Below, in pieces: positions 25,633 through 34,198 of a stretch of DNA of 64,000 nt. Under the pieces are notes generated by a model. The model saw only the letters and a program-made list of their open reading frames with translations. It did no database searches and was not told the DNA's origin. The DNA is from Streptomyces pseudovenezuelae (GTDB lineage Bacteria > Actinomycetota > Actinomycetes > Streptomycetales > Streptomycetaceae). The translations under genes and the position numbers were made by a program. Each line of letters starts with the position of its first letter. Position 1 is the first letter of the stretch. Location: contig NZ_KQ948154.1 in assembly GCF_001513955.1 (NCBI RefSeq), positions 331,672-395,671 of the forward strand, in the 5' to 3' direction.

Positions 25633-26483
25633 CCTCGACACCCGCTCTGGTCGGAGTGATCGGCGGTGGCCGTATGGGCGCCGGTATCGCGCAGTCCTTC
25701 GCGACGGCCGGTTCGTCCGTGACGCTCGTGGAGGGCGACGAGCAGGCCGCGGCCGCGGCACGGGACCGGGTCGCCACCGGTCTGCGGCGGGCGGCCGAAC
25801 GGGGCGTTCTCGACGAACCCGCCGAGCGGGTGCTCGACCGCGTCACCACCGTGACCGCGGTGGAGCGGCTGCCCGCGGACGCCGGTCTCGTCGTGGAGGC
25901 CGTCCCCGAGGACGCCGCGCTCAAGGCCCGGCTGCTCGCCGCCGCCGAGCGGGCCGTGGGACCGGCGACCGTGCTCGCCACCAATACCAGCTCGCTGTCG
26001 GTGACCGAGCTCGCCTGCGCCCTCACCGAACCCGGCCGTTTCCTCGGGATGCACTTCTTCAACCCCGTGCCCGCGTCCGAGCTGGTCGAGGTGGTGGTCG
26101 CGCCGGACACCCGCGACGAGGTCGTGCGGGCCGCCCTGGGCTGGACGCAGGCCCTCGGGAAGACGGACGTGGTCGTCAAGGACTCCCCCGGGTTCGCCAG
26201 CAGCCGCCTCGGCCTGGCCCTGGGCCTGGAGGCGATCCGCATGGTCGAGGAGGGGGTCGCCGAGCCGGCGGCCATCGACGACGCCATGCGCCTCGGCTAC
26301 CGGCACCCGATGGGCCCGCTGCGCCTGACGGACCTGGTCGGGCTCGACGTGCGCCTGGCCATCGCCGAACACCTGCACGCCACCCTCGGGGAGCGCTTCG
26401 CACCGCCGGCCCTGCTGCGGGCCAAGGTCGCCCGCGGCGAGCTGGGGCGCAAGACGGGGCAGGGGTTCTATCCGTGGCCGTGA
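25629..26483 (+). CDS. 3-hydroxyacyl-CoA dehydrogenase, PaaH-like
   Basis: 284 residues. NAD-binding GGGRMGAGIAQSFA at the N-terminus, catalytic His region GMHFFNPVPASELVEVV (about 140) and the partner 'KDSPGFASSRL' (about 185). It oxidises 3-hydroxyadipyl-CoA to 3-oxoadipyl-CoA if it follows the phenylacetate pathway. Last gene of the three-gene beta-oxidation set. Bases 26484-26661 after it contain only short GC-rich direct repeats and the paaA operator. Confidence 0.92.
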   Translation: MTSTPALVGVIGGGRMGAGIAQSFATAGSSVTLVEGDEQAAAAARDRVATGLRRAAERGVLDEPAERVLDRVTTVTAVERLPADAGLVVEAVPEDAALKARLLAAAERAVGPATVLATNTSSLSVTELACALTEPGRFLGMHFFNPVPASELVEVVVAPDTRDEVVRAALGWTQALGKTDVVVKDSPGFASSRLGLALGLEAIRMVEEGVAEPAAIDDAMRLGYRHPMGPLRLTDLVGLDVRLAIAEHLHATLGERFAPPALLRAKVARGELGRKTGQGFYPWP

Positions 26484-26624
26484 GCGCGGGCACGGCAGCC
26501 GGGACGGCCGTGACGCGGGCACGGCGGCCAGGACGCCTGTGAGCGCGACCGCAGGGCTCTGCCGCCGCCACGGGAGACCGATCATGGGGCGGCACTTCCC
26601 CAAGGGACTCGGTTCGTCATACCA

Positions 26625-26646
26625 TGGGCCGAACGAACGGTCGGTT
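26625..26646. promoter_or_regulatory. PaaR-type operator in front of paaA
   Basis: Core GCCGAACGAACGGT (26628-26641), one mismatch from a full palindrome. On the minus strand it shares the ACCGACCG prefix with the site at 23109. It ends about 20 nt before the paaA start, suited to repression by PaaR. Confidence 0.65.
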
Positions 26647-26661
26647 GGGAAGTGGGATTCG

Positions 26662-27660
26662 ATGACCTCACCACAGTCCGGTACGTCGTCCTCGGCACCG
26701 CCCGCGGACCGCGCCGAGCCGGAGCTCCAGCGGCACTTCGACGACACGATCGCGCACAACCAGCGGATCGAGCCGCGCGACTGGATGCCCGAGGGATACC
26801 GCAGGACGCTGATCCGGCAGATCGCGCAGCACGCGCACTCGGAGATCATCGGCATGCAGCCCGAGGGCGAGTGGATCACCCGCGCGCCGTCGCTGCGCCG
26901 CAAGGCCATCCTGTTCGCGAAGGTCCAGGACGAGGCGGGGCACGGGCTGTACCTGTACTCGGCGGCCGAGACCCTGGGCGCCGACCGCGCCGACCTCACC
27001 GAGCGGCTCATCGAGGGGCGCCAGAAGTACTCGTCGATCTTCAACTACCCGACGCCGACCTTCGCGGACGTCGGCGTGATCGGCTGGTTCGTGGACGGCG
27101 CGGCGATCTGCAACCAGGTGCCGCTGTGCCGCAGTTCGTACGGGCCGTACGCCCGCGCCATGGTGCGGGTCTGCAAGGAGGAGTCGTTCCACCAGCGACA
27201 GGGCTACGAACTGCTGCTGACGATGATGCGCGGCACCGACGAGCAGCGGGCCATGGTCCAGGACGCGGTGGACCGCTGGTGGTGGCCGTCCCTGATGATG
27301 TTCGGCCCGCCCGACGACGACTCCCCGAACTCCGCCCAGTCGATGGCCTGGAAGATCAAGCGGCACACCAACGACGAACTGCGCCAGCGCTTCGTCGACA
27401 TGACCGTCCCGCAGGCCGAGAAGCTCGGCGTGACCCTGCCCGACCCGGAGCTGCGCTGGAACGAGGAGCGCGGTCACCACGACTTCGGCACCCCCGACTG
27501 GTCCGAGCTCAAGCGGGTGATCTCCGGCGACGGCCCCTGCAACGCCCAGCGGATGGAGCGGCGCAGGACCGCCCACGAGGAGGGCGCCTGGGTGCGGGAG
27601 GCGGCGGCCGCGCACGCGGCCAAACAGGACAAGCGGCGCGAGGAAGGTTCGGCGGCATGA
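26662..27660 (+). CDS. paaA: phenylacetyl-CoA 1,2-epoxidase, catalytic subunit A
   Basis: 332 residues. Di-iron oxygenase subunit of the PaaABC(D)E complex that epoxidises the aromatic ring of phenylacetyl-CoA. Iron-ligand motifs are KVQDEAGHGLYL (ExxH, about 92) and KEESFHQRQGYE (ExxH, about 177). ATG 26662 is the natural start after GGGAAG; the open frame to 26539 is upstream noise across the operator. Overlaps paaB by 4 bp. Confidence 0.97.
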   Translation: MTSPQSGTSSSAPPADRAEPELQRHFDDTIAHNQRIEPRDWMPEGYRRTLIRQIAQHAHSEIIGMQPEGEWITRAPSLRRKAILFAKVQDEAGHGLYLYSAAETLGADRADLTERLIEGRQKYSSIFNYPTPTFADVGVIGWFVDGAAICNQVPLCRSSYGPYARAMVRVCKEESFHQRQGYELLLTMMRGTDEQRAMVQDAVDRWWWPSLMMFGPPDDDSPNSAQSMAWKIKRHTNDELRQRFVDMTVPQAEKLGVTLPDPELRWNEERGHHDFGTPDWSELKRVISGDGPCNAQRMERRRTAHEEGAWVREAAAAHAAKQDKRREEGSAA

Positions 27661-27959
27661 GCGACACCGAGGGCACGAAGGGCAACTGGCCGCTGTACGA
27701 GGTGTTCGTGCGCGGCAAGCGCGGGCTGAACCACGTGCACGTGGGCTCGCTGCACGCCGCCGACGACCGGATGGCGCTCACCCACGCCCGCGACCTGTAC
27801 ACGCGGCGCAACGAGGGCGTGAGCATCTGGGTGGTGCGTTCGGAGCACATCGCCGCCTCCACCCGCGACGAGAAGGACCCCTTCTTCGCCCCGAGCGCCG
27901 ACAAGGTCTACCGCCACCCGACGTTCTACGACATCCCCGACGACGTCCCCCACATCTGA
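27657..27959 (+). CDS. paaB: phenylacetyl-CoA epoxidase subunit B
   Basis: 100 residues, the standard length. Family marks are WPLYEVFVRGKRGLNHVHVGSLHA and the central 'DLYTRRNEGVSIWVV'. It is a small structural subunit bridging PaaAC dimers. ATGA overlap with paaA; 10-bp gap with GAGGAG before paaC. Confidence 0.97.
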   Translation: MSDTEGTKGNWPLYEVFVRGKRGLNHVHVGSLHAADDRMALTHARDLYTRRNEGVSIWVVRSEHIAASTRDEKDPFFAPSADKVYRHPTFYDIPDDVPHI

Positions 27960-27969
27960 GGAGCAGGAC

Positions 27970-28803
27970 ATGAGTGACGATCACGTCTACCTGTCCCTGG
28001 CCGAGGGGCACGACGAGGGCGGCGACGCGCGCTGGGCGTTCGGCACCGGGTTCGAGGACCCGCTGCACGGGGTCGACACCGCCGTGCCCGCGGGCGTGGA
28101 CGCCACCGAGCTCGCCGCGACCTGCCTGGCGCTCGGCGACGACGCCCTGGTCTCGGCCCAGCGCCTGGCCGAGTGGACCACCCGCGCCCCGGAGCTGGAG
28201 GAGGAGGTGGCGCTCGCCAACATCGGCCTCGACCTGCTCGGCCAGGCCCGGCTGCTGTACGCGCGCTGCGGCCAGGTCGACGGCTCCGGCCGCGGCGAGG
28301 ACGCGTACGCCTACCTCCGCGACGCGGACGACTTCCGCAACGTCCGCCTGGCCGAACTCCCGGGCGGCGACTTCGCGTTCTCCATCGTGCGGCTGCTGGT
28401 GCTGTCCAGCTGGCGGCTCGCCCACTTCGAGAGGCTCGCGGCCTCCCCGGACCCGGTGCTGTCCGCCGTCGCCGCCAAGGGCGTCAAGGAACTGACCTAC
28501 CACCGGCAGTACGCCGCCGACTGGGCCGTACGGCTCGGGGACGGCACGCCGGAGTCGCACCGGCGCATGCGGGCGGCCCTGCACCAGGTCGGGCCGTACC
28601 TGGGCGAGTTGTTCACGGCGTACGACGTACGGGACGAGGTCGTCGCCGTCCTGGCGCAGGTCACGGAGGCGGCGGGGCTGCCGATGCCGGCCTGGCGGCC
28701 GACGCCGGGGGCGGGTCGCGAGGGCGGGCACACCGAGCATCTCGCCCCACTGCTGGCCGAGTTGCAGGGCGTGGCCCGCGCGCACCCGGGGGCTGTGTGG
28801 TGA
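27970..28803 (+). CDS. paaC: phenylacetyl-CoA epoxidase subunit C
   Basis: 277 residues; structural ferritin-like partner of PaaA. Conserved helices include LAEWTTRAPELEEEVALANI and LDLLGQARLLY; later 'ELTYHRQYAADWAVRLGDG'. Its last base pairs overlap the paaD GTG start. The C-terminal extension (GREGGHTEHLAPLLAEL) is typical. Confidence 0.96.
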   Translation: MSDDHVYLSLAEGHDEGGDARWAFGTGFEDPLHGVDTAVPAGVDATELAATCLALGDDALVSAQRLAEWTTRAPELEEEVALANIGLDLLGQARLLYARCGQVDGSGRGEDAYAYLRDADDFRNVRLAELPGGDFAFSIVRLLVLSSWRLAHFERLAASPDPVLSAVAAKGVKELTYHRQYAADWAVRLGDGTPESHRRMRAALHQVGPYLGELFTAYDVRDEVVAVLAQVTEAAGLPMPAWRPTPGAGREGGHTEHLAPLLAELQGVARAHPGAVW

Positions 28804-29321
28804 CCGTGCCGACCATGCCGACGGATGTCCTGCGCGCCCGGCACGTCGCCGAGCAGGTGCCGGACCCCGAACTGCCCATGCTGACCCTGGCCGACCTCGG
28901 CGTCCTGCGCGGCGTCGAGATCACGGGGGACGGAAGGGTTGTCGCGAGCCTCACCCCGACCTACTCGGGCTGTCCGGCGATGGCGGAGATGCGCGCCGAC
29001 GTCGCCGGGCGGCTGCGGGCGGCCGGGTTCGAGCGGGTGGAGATCCGCACGGTGCTGGATCCGCCGTGGACGACGGACTGGATCACCGCGGCGGGCCGCC
29101 GCAAGCTCGCCGAGCACGGCATCGCGCCCCCCGGCCCGGCGCCCCGGCCCGCGCCCGGCCCGGTGCCCCTGGTCCTGGCCGCCACCCGGCGCACGGTGGC
29201 CTGCCCGCGCTGCGGCTCGGCGGACACCGAGGAGACCTCCCGCTTCGCCGCCACCTCCTGCAAGGCCCTGTGGCGCTGCCGGGCCTGCCGAGAGCCGTTC
29301 GAGTACGTCAAGGAGATCTGA
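28800..29321 (+). CDS. paaD: phenylacetyl-CoA epoxidase maturation/assembly subunit D
   Basis: 173 residues. An N-terminal DUF59/MIP18-like domain (about 10-95, VPDPELPMLTLADLGVLRGV) is followed by a zinc-ribbon-like C-terminus with CPRCGS, CKALWRCRACREPF. It is thought to help assemble or repair the metal centre. GTG start overlaps the paaC stop; TGATG overlap with paaE. Confidence 0.95.
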   Translation: MTVPTMPTDVLRARHVAEQVPDPELPMLTLADLGVLRGVEITGDGRVVASLTPTYSGCPAMAEMRADVAGRLRAAGFERVEIRTVLDPPWTTDWITAAGRRKLAEHGIAPPGPAPRPAPGPVPLVLAATRRTVACPRCGSADTEETSRFAATSCKALWRCRACREPFEYVKEI

Positions 29322-30439
29322 TGGAAGACCTGATGGCCCCGGCCGGCGGTGCCCCCGCGGGAGCGCCGCGCGCGCGTCGGCGCCCCGCCTTCCACCCCCT
29401 GCGCGTCGCCTCGGTGCAGCGGCTGTGCGCGGACGCGGTCGCCGTCGGTTTCGCGATCCCCGACGACCTGGCCGGGGAGTTCTCCTTCGCGCCCGGGCAG
29501 TCGCTCACCCTGCGCCGCGAGGTCGACGGACGGGACGAGCGGCGCTCGTACTCGATCTGCTCCCCCGTCGGCACGAACCCGCGCATCGGCGTGCGCGAGG
29601 TGCCCGGCGGCCTGTTCTCCTCCTGGCTCGTGCACGAGGTCCGGCCCGGCGACACCGTCGAGGTGATGGCCCCCACCGGCGCCTTCACCCCCGACGTCAC
29701 CACGCCCGGCCACCACGTCCTGATCGCCGCCGGGTCGGGCATCACACCGATGATCTCCATCGCCGAGTCGGTCCTCGCCGCCGACGACCGCTCCCGGGTC
29801 ACCCTCTTCTACGGCAACCGGCGCACCGACTCCGTGATGTTCGCCGACGAACTCGCCGATCTGAAGGACCTGTTCCCCACCCGCTTCCAGCTCGCGCACG
29901 TCCTGTCCCGCGAGCCGCGCGAGGCCGAACTGCTCACCGGCCGGCTGGACGGCGAGCGGCTCGGCGCGCTCGTCGACGGCCTCGTCGACGTGCCCGGCGC
30001 GGACCACTGGTGGCTGTGCGGCCCGCACGGCATGGTCCGCGACGCCCAGAAGGTGCTGGCCGGGCTGGGCGTGCCCGTCGACCGGATCCACCAGGAGCTG
30101 TTCTACGCCGACGACGAGCCGATCCGCCCGGTGCGTCACATCGAGGCGCGGGCCGACGGTCCGGTCAGCGAGGTCACCGTCGTCCTCGACGGCCGCTCCA
30201 CCACGTCCGCCCTCCCCCGGGACACCACGCTCCTCGACTCGGCAGCACGCGTCCGCCCGGACCTGCCGTTCGCCTGCAAGGGCGGCGTGTGCGGCACCTG
30301 CCGCGCGCTGGTCCGCGACGGCGAGGCCGACATGCGCCGCAACTACGCCCTCGAACCCGCCGAGGTCGACGCCGGCTACGTACTGACCTGCCAGACCTTC
30401 CCGGTCTCCGAGACGCTGACCGTCGACTACGACAGCTGA
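29321..30439 (+). CDS. paaE: phenylacetyl-CoA epoxidase reductase subunit E
   Basis: 372 residues. FAD-binding RRSYSIC (about 68), NAD-binding GSGITPMISIAE (about 140) and a C-terminal plant-type [2Fe-2S] domain with CKGGVCGTC and a fourth Cys in LTCQTFP. It passes electrons from NAD(P)H to PaaA. Last gene of the paaABCDE operon. Confidence 0.96.
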   Translation: MEDLMAPAGGAPAGAPRARRRPAFHPLRVASVQRLCADAVAVGFAIPDDLAGEFSFAPGQSLTLRREVDGRDERRSYSICSPVGTNPRIGVREVPGGLFSSWLVHEVRPGDTVEVMAPTGAFTPDVTTPGHHVLIAAGSGITPMISIAESVLAADDRSRVTLFYGNRRTDSVMFADELADLKDLFPTRFQLAHVLSREPREAELLTGRLDGERLGALVDGLVDVPGADHWWLCGPHGMVRDAQKVLAGLGVPVDRIHQELFYADDEPIRPVRHIEARADGPVSEVTVVLDGRSTTSALPRDTTLLDSAARVRPDLPFACKGGVCGTCRALVRDGEADMRRNYALEPAEVDAGYVLTCQTFPVSETLTVDYDS

Positions 30440-30480
30440 GCGGGAGCCCGGCGCGACAAACCACCGCATCCGCAGCGTGC

Positions 30481-30501
30481 GGGACACCTACGGCGTGTCC
30501 C
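30481..30501 (+). terminator. possible terminator after paaE
   Basis: GGGACAC (30481-30487) and GTGTCCC (30495-30501) form a 7-bp perfect stem with a 7-nt loop 42 nt after paaE. There is no T-run. The rest of 30440-30703 shows no gene. Confidence 0.35.
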
Positions 30502-30703
30502 CCTCAATCACCGCACCGCCCCCGCGGACACGAAGGCCGCGGTACGGCCGTCACCGCTGGCGGCGGACCGTGCGCGCGCCTTCGCCCCCGCACCGGTCGG
30601 CGAAGCGGCGGGCGGTGCCGGCAGGGCGCCGAGGTTCCCGCGCCGGACATGTGGGGCATCATCAATTCCCGTCCCCCCACCCACACTTCAGGGGAGCCCC
30701 CAC

Positions 30704-31261
30704 ATGCTCCGCGGCATCGATGTCAGCGCCTACCAGTCCTCCACCTTCAGCACGGAGGGCCTCTCCTTCGTCTTCATCAAGGCGACGGAGGGCCGCTCCT
30801 ACACCAACCCGAAACTCTCCGCCCAGACCAAGCATGCCCGTGACGCCGGGCTGGTCGTCGGCTTCTACCACTTCCTGTGGCCCGGCAACCTCACCGCGCA
30901 GGCCGAGTACTTCGTCAAACACGCCCCCGAGAAGGGCGGCGACATCCTCGCGGTCGACTGGGAGACCACCGGCGACGGCACCCACGCGAGCAACGCGGAG
31001 AAGGACTCCTTCATCCGCAAGGTGAGACAACTGCGCCCGAACAACCGGGTCGTCCTCTACACCAACCGGCACTACTGGCTGAACGTCGACACCACGTCGT
31101 ACGCCGGCGACGGGCTCTGGATCGCCGACTACGTCACGGCCGGCAAGCCCCGCATCAAGGCGAAGTGGCGCTTCCACCAGTACACCGACGACCCGGTGGA
31201 CAAGAACGTCGCCGACTTCGCGAGCAAGGCGGCCCTGCGCGAGTGGGCGACCGACGCCTGA
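30704..31261 (+). CDS. glycoside hydrolase family 25 lysozyme-like protein
   Basis: 185 residues, essentially one GH25 barrel cleaving peptidoglycan muramyl linkages. Motifs are GIDVSAYQ at the N-terminus, FIKATEG (about 24) and the catalytic LAVDWETTGDG (about 84). No signal peptide is visible, so it is either exported by another route or cytosolic. GGGGAG lies 6 nt before the ATG. Its end abuts an ABC-ATPase remnant. Confidence 0.9.
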   Translation: MLRGIDVSAYQSSTFSTEGLSFVFIKATEGRSYTNPKLSAQTKHARDAGLVVGFYHFLWPGNLTAQAEYFVKHAPEKGGDILAVDWETTGDGTHASNAEKDSFIRKVRQLRPNNRVVLYTNRHYWLNVDTTSYAGDGLWIADYVTAGKPRIKAKWRFHQYTDDPVDKNVADFASKAALREWATDA

Positions 31262-31271
31262 CACGGGAGGG

Positions 31272-31895
31272 TCAGCTCGCGAACGGATCCTCCAGCTCCC
31301 CCCGCAGAATGCCCGCCGGGCGGGCGAGCACTGGGCGCTGCTGGGCGCCAACGGCGCGGGCAAGTCCACGCTGCTCCGCCTGCTGGGCGCCCTGGTGCAC
31401 CCCACCCGCGGCACGGTCGAGGTGCTTGGCCGCCGGCTCGGCCGGGTCGATCTGCGGGAGCTGCGCGCCCAGGTCGGGCACGTCGACCCGCGGCATCCGC
31501 TCACCGCGCCCCTGCGGGTCCGGGACGTGGTGCTGACCGGGCTCACCAACTCCGTTGCCCCGCTGCCCCGTTGGCGGCCGACCCAGGAACAGCGGGACAG
31601 GGCCTTCCGGCTCATCGGCATTCTCGGCCTCGGGGACCTGGCCGACGCCCGCTGGCCGACCCTCTCGCAGGGGCAGCGCGGCCGTACGCTCATCGCCCGC
31701 GCGCTGATGCCCGCGCCGCGGCTGCTGCTCGACGGCACAAGCCACGCGATGCTGCTGCGCGAGGGCCGGGTCCTCGCGCAGGGCCCGGCGCCGCGCGTGC
31801 TCACCGGCGACCAGGTCGGCAAGTGCTTCGACCTGCCGCTGGTCCTGGAGCGCCACGACGGCCGCTGGACGGTACGGATCCGGGGCCGGGCATGA
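31272..31895 (+). pseudogene. ABC-transporter ATPase remnant
   Basis: One frame reads GEHWALLGANGAGKST (Walker A, from 31323), then a normal helical region and SQGQRGRTLIARAL (signature-like, about 31668). After RLLLD (about 31724-31736) the text jumps to GTSHAMLLREGRVLAQG, skipping roughly 50 residues that should hold the Walker B Glu, D-loop and H-loop. The N-terminal ~30 residues before Walker A are also not recognisable and no good start codon precedes Walker A (first GTG is 31395). Intact relatives have about 260-290 residues. Best read as a decayed gene with an in-frame internal deletion. Confidence 0.8.
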
Positions 31896-31896
31896 C

Positions 31897-31926
31897 GAAG
31901 GGGGCGCCCGTCGGGGCGCCCCCTTC
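31897..31926. terminator. bidirectional terminator between ABC remnant and EF-hand gene
   Basis: GAAGGGGGCGCCC (31897-31909) pairs perfectly with 31914-31926 over a 4-nt loop, between convergent genes. Confidence 0.85.
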
Positions 31927-31936
31927 ACCGTCGGCT

Positions 31937-32155
31937 CTACTTGTTCAGGAAGGCCCAGAACTCGTCGAACGACAGGAGCTTGTCGCCGTTCAGGTCGCGG
32001 CTCTTGATGATCGCCTCGGCGACCGACTCGGTCACGTTCCAGTCGCCGCCCTGGGCCAGGGCGGACTTGAACTCGGCGGCGGTGATGGTGCCGTCACCGT
32101 CCGCATCGATCCGCTCGAACTGCTTGCGTGCTTCCTCGATGTCGATGTGCGCCAC
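31937..32155 (-). CDS. small EF-hand calcium-binding protein (CabB-like)
   Basis: 72 residues with two canonical EF loops: DADGDGTITAAEF (about 18-30) and DLNGDKLLSFDEF (about 54-66), each with acidic ligands at positions 1, 3, 5 and 12. Cytosolic Ca2+ binder of the type named CabB in S. coelicolor, to my recollection. GTG start at 32155 preceded by AAAAGGGG. The reading frame continues upstream in the six-frame sense but only as a shadow of the divergent GNAT gene. Confidence 0.9.
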   Translation of the reverse strand: MAHIDIEEARKQFERIDADGDGTITAAEFKSALAQGGDWNVTESVAEAIIKSRDLNGDKLLSFDEFWAFLNK

Positions 32156-32329
32156 CGGTCCGCCCCTTTTCTTGCCTTTGTCGTGTCCTGCTGGCTTTCT
32201 GCCGCACGTCAGATTAGCGGCCCGGTCCGGCCTGCCGTGCGGCGCCCACCCGGGGAAACGGCGGTGCCGTGCCCGATCATGTCTGGGAGTGTGGACCCGG
32301 CCATGGGCACGGACTCGGGGAGCGGTGTG

Positions 32330-33010
32330 ATGGAGACCTTGCGGGACATTCTCGACGCGGCGGCCCGCGGGGTGTTCCCGCCCGCGGACGGCGGCACGAC
32401 GGTCGTACCGCAGGCCTGTCACCGGGACGCGGGGGTGCTGTCCTTCACGGCGCACTCGGTCGTGTTCACCGACGAGGACCCGGAGTGGGTCCACACCACC
32501 CTGCGCGGCCTGGACTGCGACGCGCTGGCCGCGACCCTGAACCCCAGGTTCCTGACCGCCCTCCTGGACCGGACCGGGCGCAGGTCCGAGACCGTCGACG
32601 CGATGCTGGTCGGCGACCCGCTCCCGGGCGGGCCGCCGCTCGCGCTGCGGGAGATCGAGGACGCGCACCATCCCCGCATCGTGTACGCCCGCAGGCGACG
32701 GGACGGTGTCCGGGCCTGGGCCGCGGAGGGCGGGGTGCTGGTGACGGGGCGGGGCGTCGGCGGCCGCCTGGAGGTCTCGGTCGAGGTGGACGAGGACGTA
32801 CGGCACCGGGGCCTGGGGCGGGCGCTGGTGACCGCGGCCAGGCATCTGGTCACGGAGCCCCTGTGGGCCCAGGTCTCCCCGGGGAACGCCCGCAGCGTGC
32901 GGGCGTTCCAGGCGGCCGGTTACCGTCCGGTGGGCGCGGAGGCGGTGCTGCTGGCACCGGCCCCAGGGGGCGTCGACGGCTCAGCGGAAGATGCCGGTGT
33001 GGCCGAGTGA
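32330..33010 (+). CDS. GNAT-family N-acetyltransferase
   Basis: 226 residues. The C-terminal GNAT part (about 150-215) has the acetyl-CoA loop RHRGLGRALVTAA and 'NARSVRAFQAAGYRPVGAEAVLL'. The N-terminal ~140 residues are less conserved. ATG 32330 has GGGGAG about 7 nt upstream; earlier ATGs at 32279 and 32303 lack this. The 3' end overlaps the convergent beta-propeller gene by 30 bp. Confidence 0.82.
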   Translation: METLRDILDAAARGVFPPADGGTTVVPQACHRDAGVLSFTAHSVVFTDEDPEWVHTTLRGLDCDALAATLNPRFLTALLDRTGRRSETVDAMLVGDPLPGGPPLALREIEDAHHPRIVYARRRRDGVRAWAAEGGVLVTGRGVGGRLEVSVEVDEDVRHRGLGRALVTAARHLVTEPLWAQVSPGNARSVRAFQAAGYRPVGAEAVLLAPAPGGVDGSAEDAGVAE

Positions 33011-34198
33011 GTACCGCCCCGGCTGGGGGTACACGGCGAGCCCGTGCGGTCCGCTGCCGACCTTGACGCGGGCGAGCTGGGCACCGGTGCGGGTGTCGAT
33101 GGCGTAGACCTCGGAGTTGTAGCGGCCGGACAGCCACAGGACCTTGCCGTCGGCGGAGACGCCGCCCATGTCCGGGCTGCCGCCGTCCGGCAGGCGCCAC
33201 TTCTTCGTGACCCTGTTCTCGGCGAAGTCGAAGACGGAGACGGTCCCTTCGCCCCGGTTGGACACGTACATCTCGCGGGAGTCGCGGCTGATGTAGAGGC
33301 CGTGGGTGCCCTTGCCGGTGGGCAGCAGCGTCGGCTTGCCGAAGGTGTCGCCGTCCAGGACCCACATCCCGTCGGCCATCATGTCCGCGACGTAGAACCG
33401 CTTCCCGTCCGGCGAGACCTTGACGTCCTGCGGCATGGCCCCGTCGAAGGGGAGCTTCTGCTGCCCGATCACCTTCATCTTCTCGGTGTCGACCTTCAGC
33501 AGCTCTCCGCTGAACTCGCAGGACACGATGAAGTACCTCCCGTCCAGGGAGAAGTCGGCGTGGTTGACGCCGTAGCAGCTGACCGGGACCGTCTTCCTCC
33601 GCTCCATGGTGTGCGGGTCGCGGAAGACGAGTTCCCGGTCGAGGGAGGCCATCACGACGGCGTACCTGCCGTTCGGCGTGAAGTAGAGGTTGTACGGGTC
33701 GTGCACCTCGACGGGCTTGCCCGCCTCGCCGGTTTCCGGGTCGATCGGCGTCAGGGTGTTCCCGCGGTCGTTGTTGACCCAGAGGGTCTTCATGTCCCAG
33801 GAGGGCACGACGTGCTGGGGCTGCCGCCCGACCCGGATCGTGTCGATGATCTCGTACGACTTCGGGTCGATCACGGAGACGGTGTCGGACTCGGTGTTGG
33901 GCACGTAGACCCGCGGCGGGAAGTCCTTGACCACCGGTGACAGCTTGTTCGGCCGGTCGGCCGCGTAGACGTCCCGCGGGTCCAGGACGGGGGGCATCCC
34001 GGGCAGCCCGTGGACCGGGTTCGTCACCGGCCTCACCGGTCTCGCCGGTTTCACCGGGGCCGGGACGGCCGCCCTGGTGCCACGGGCCTGGTCCGCCCCG
34101 TCCTTGGCCCCGGAGCCGCAGGCGGCGAGGGCGACGAACGCGGCGCCCGCGATCAGGGTGCTCTTCACGAGGGTGCGCTGCAGTGGGGTGGGAGACAT
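32981..34198 (-). CDS. YVTN-type beta-propeller lipoprotein
   Basis: 405 residues. Lipobox FVALAACGS (Cys about 27) marks a lipoprotein. The mature part has repeated propeller blades such as 'RVYVPNTESDTVSVIDPKSYEII', 'HGLYISRDSREMYVSNRGEGTVSVFD' and 'LARVKVGSGPHGLAVYPQPG' (given in parts). Its ligand is unknown; such proteins act as surface scaffolds or binders. Its ATG overlaps the stop of the deacetylase gene (ATGA), so the two are co-translated. Confidence 0.87.
   Translation of the reverse strand: MSPTPLQRTLVKSTLIAGAAFVALAACGSGAKDGADQARGTRAAVPAPVKPARPVRPVTNPVHGLPGMPPVLDPRDVYAADRPNKLSPVVKDFPPRVYVPNTESDTVSVIDPKSYEIIDTIRVGRQPQHVVPSWDMKTLWVNNDRGNTLTPIDPETGEAGKPVEVHDPYNLYFTPNGRYAVVMASLDRELVFRDPHTMERRKTVPVSCYGVNHADFSLDGRYFIVSCEFSGELLKVDTEKMKVIGQQKLPFDGAMPQDVKVSPDGKRFYVADMMADGMWVLDGDTFGKPTLLPTGKGTHGLYISRDSREMYVSNRGEGTVSVFDFAENRVTKKWRLPDGGSPDMGGVSADGKVLWLSGRYNSEVYAIDTRTGAQLARVKVGSGPHGLAVYPQPGRYSLGHTGIFR

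Noticed and set aside
26484..26560. Short direct repeats (GCGGGCACGGC-like) after the hydroxyacyl-CoA dehydrogenase gene
   Set aside because: Imperfect, GC-rich and common in such DNA; no regulatory logic seen.
24780..27044. 754-codon minus-strand frame
   Set aside because: Shadow of the hydratase, dehydrogenase and paaA genes; Arg/Ser-rich nonsense.
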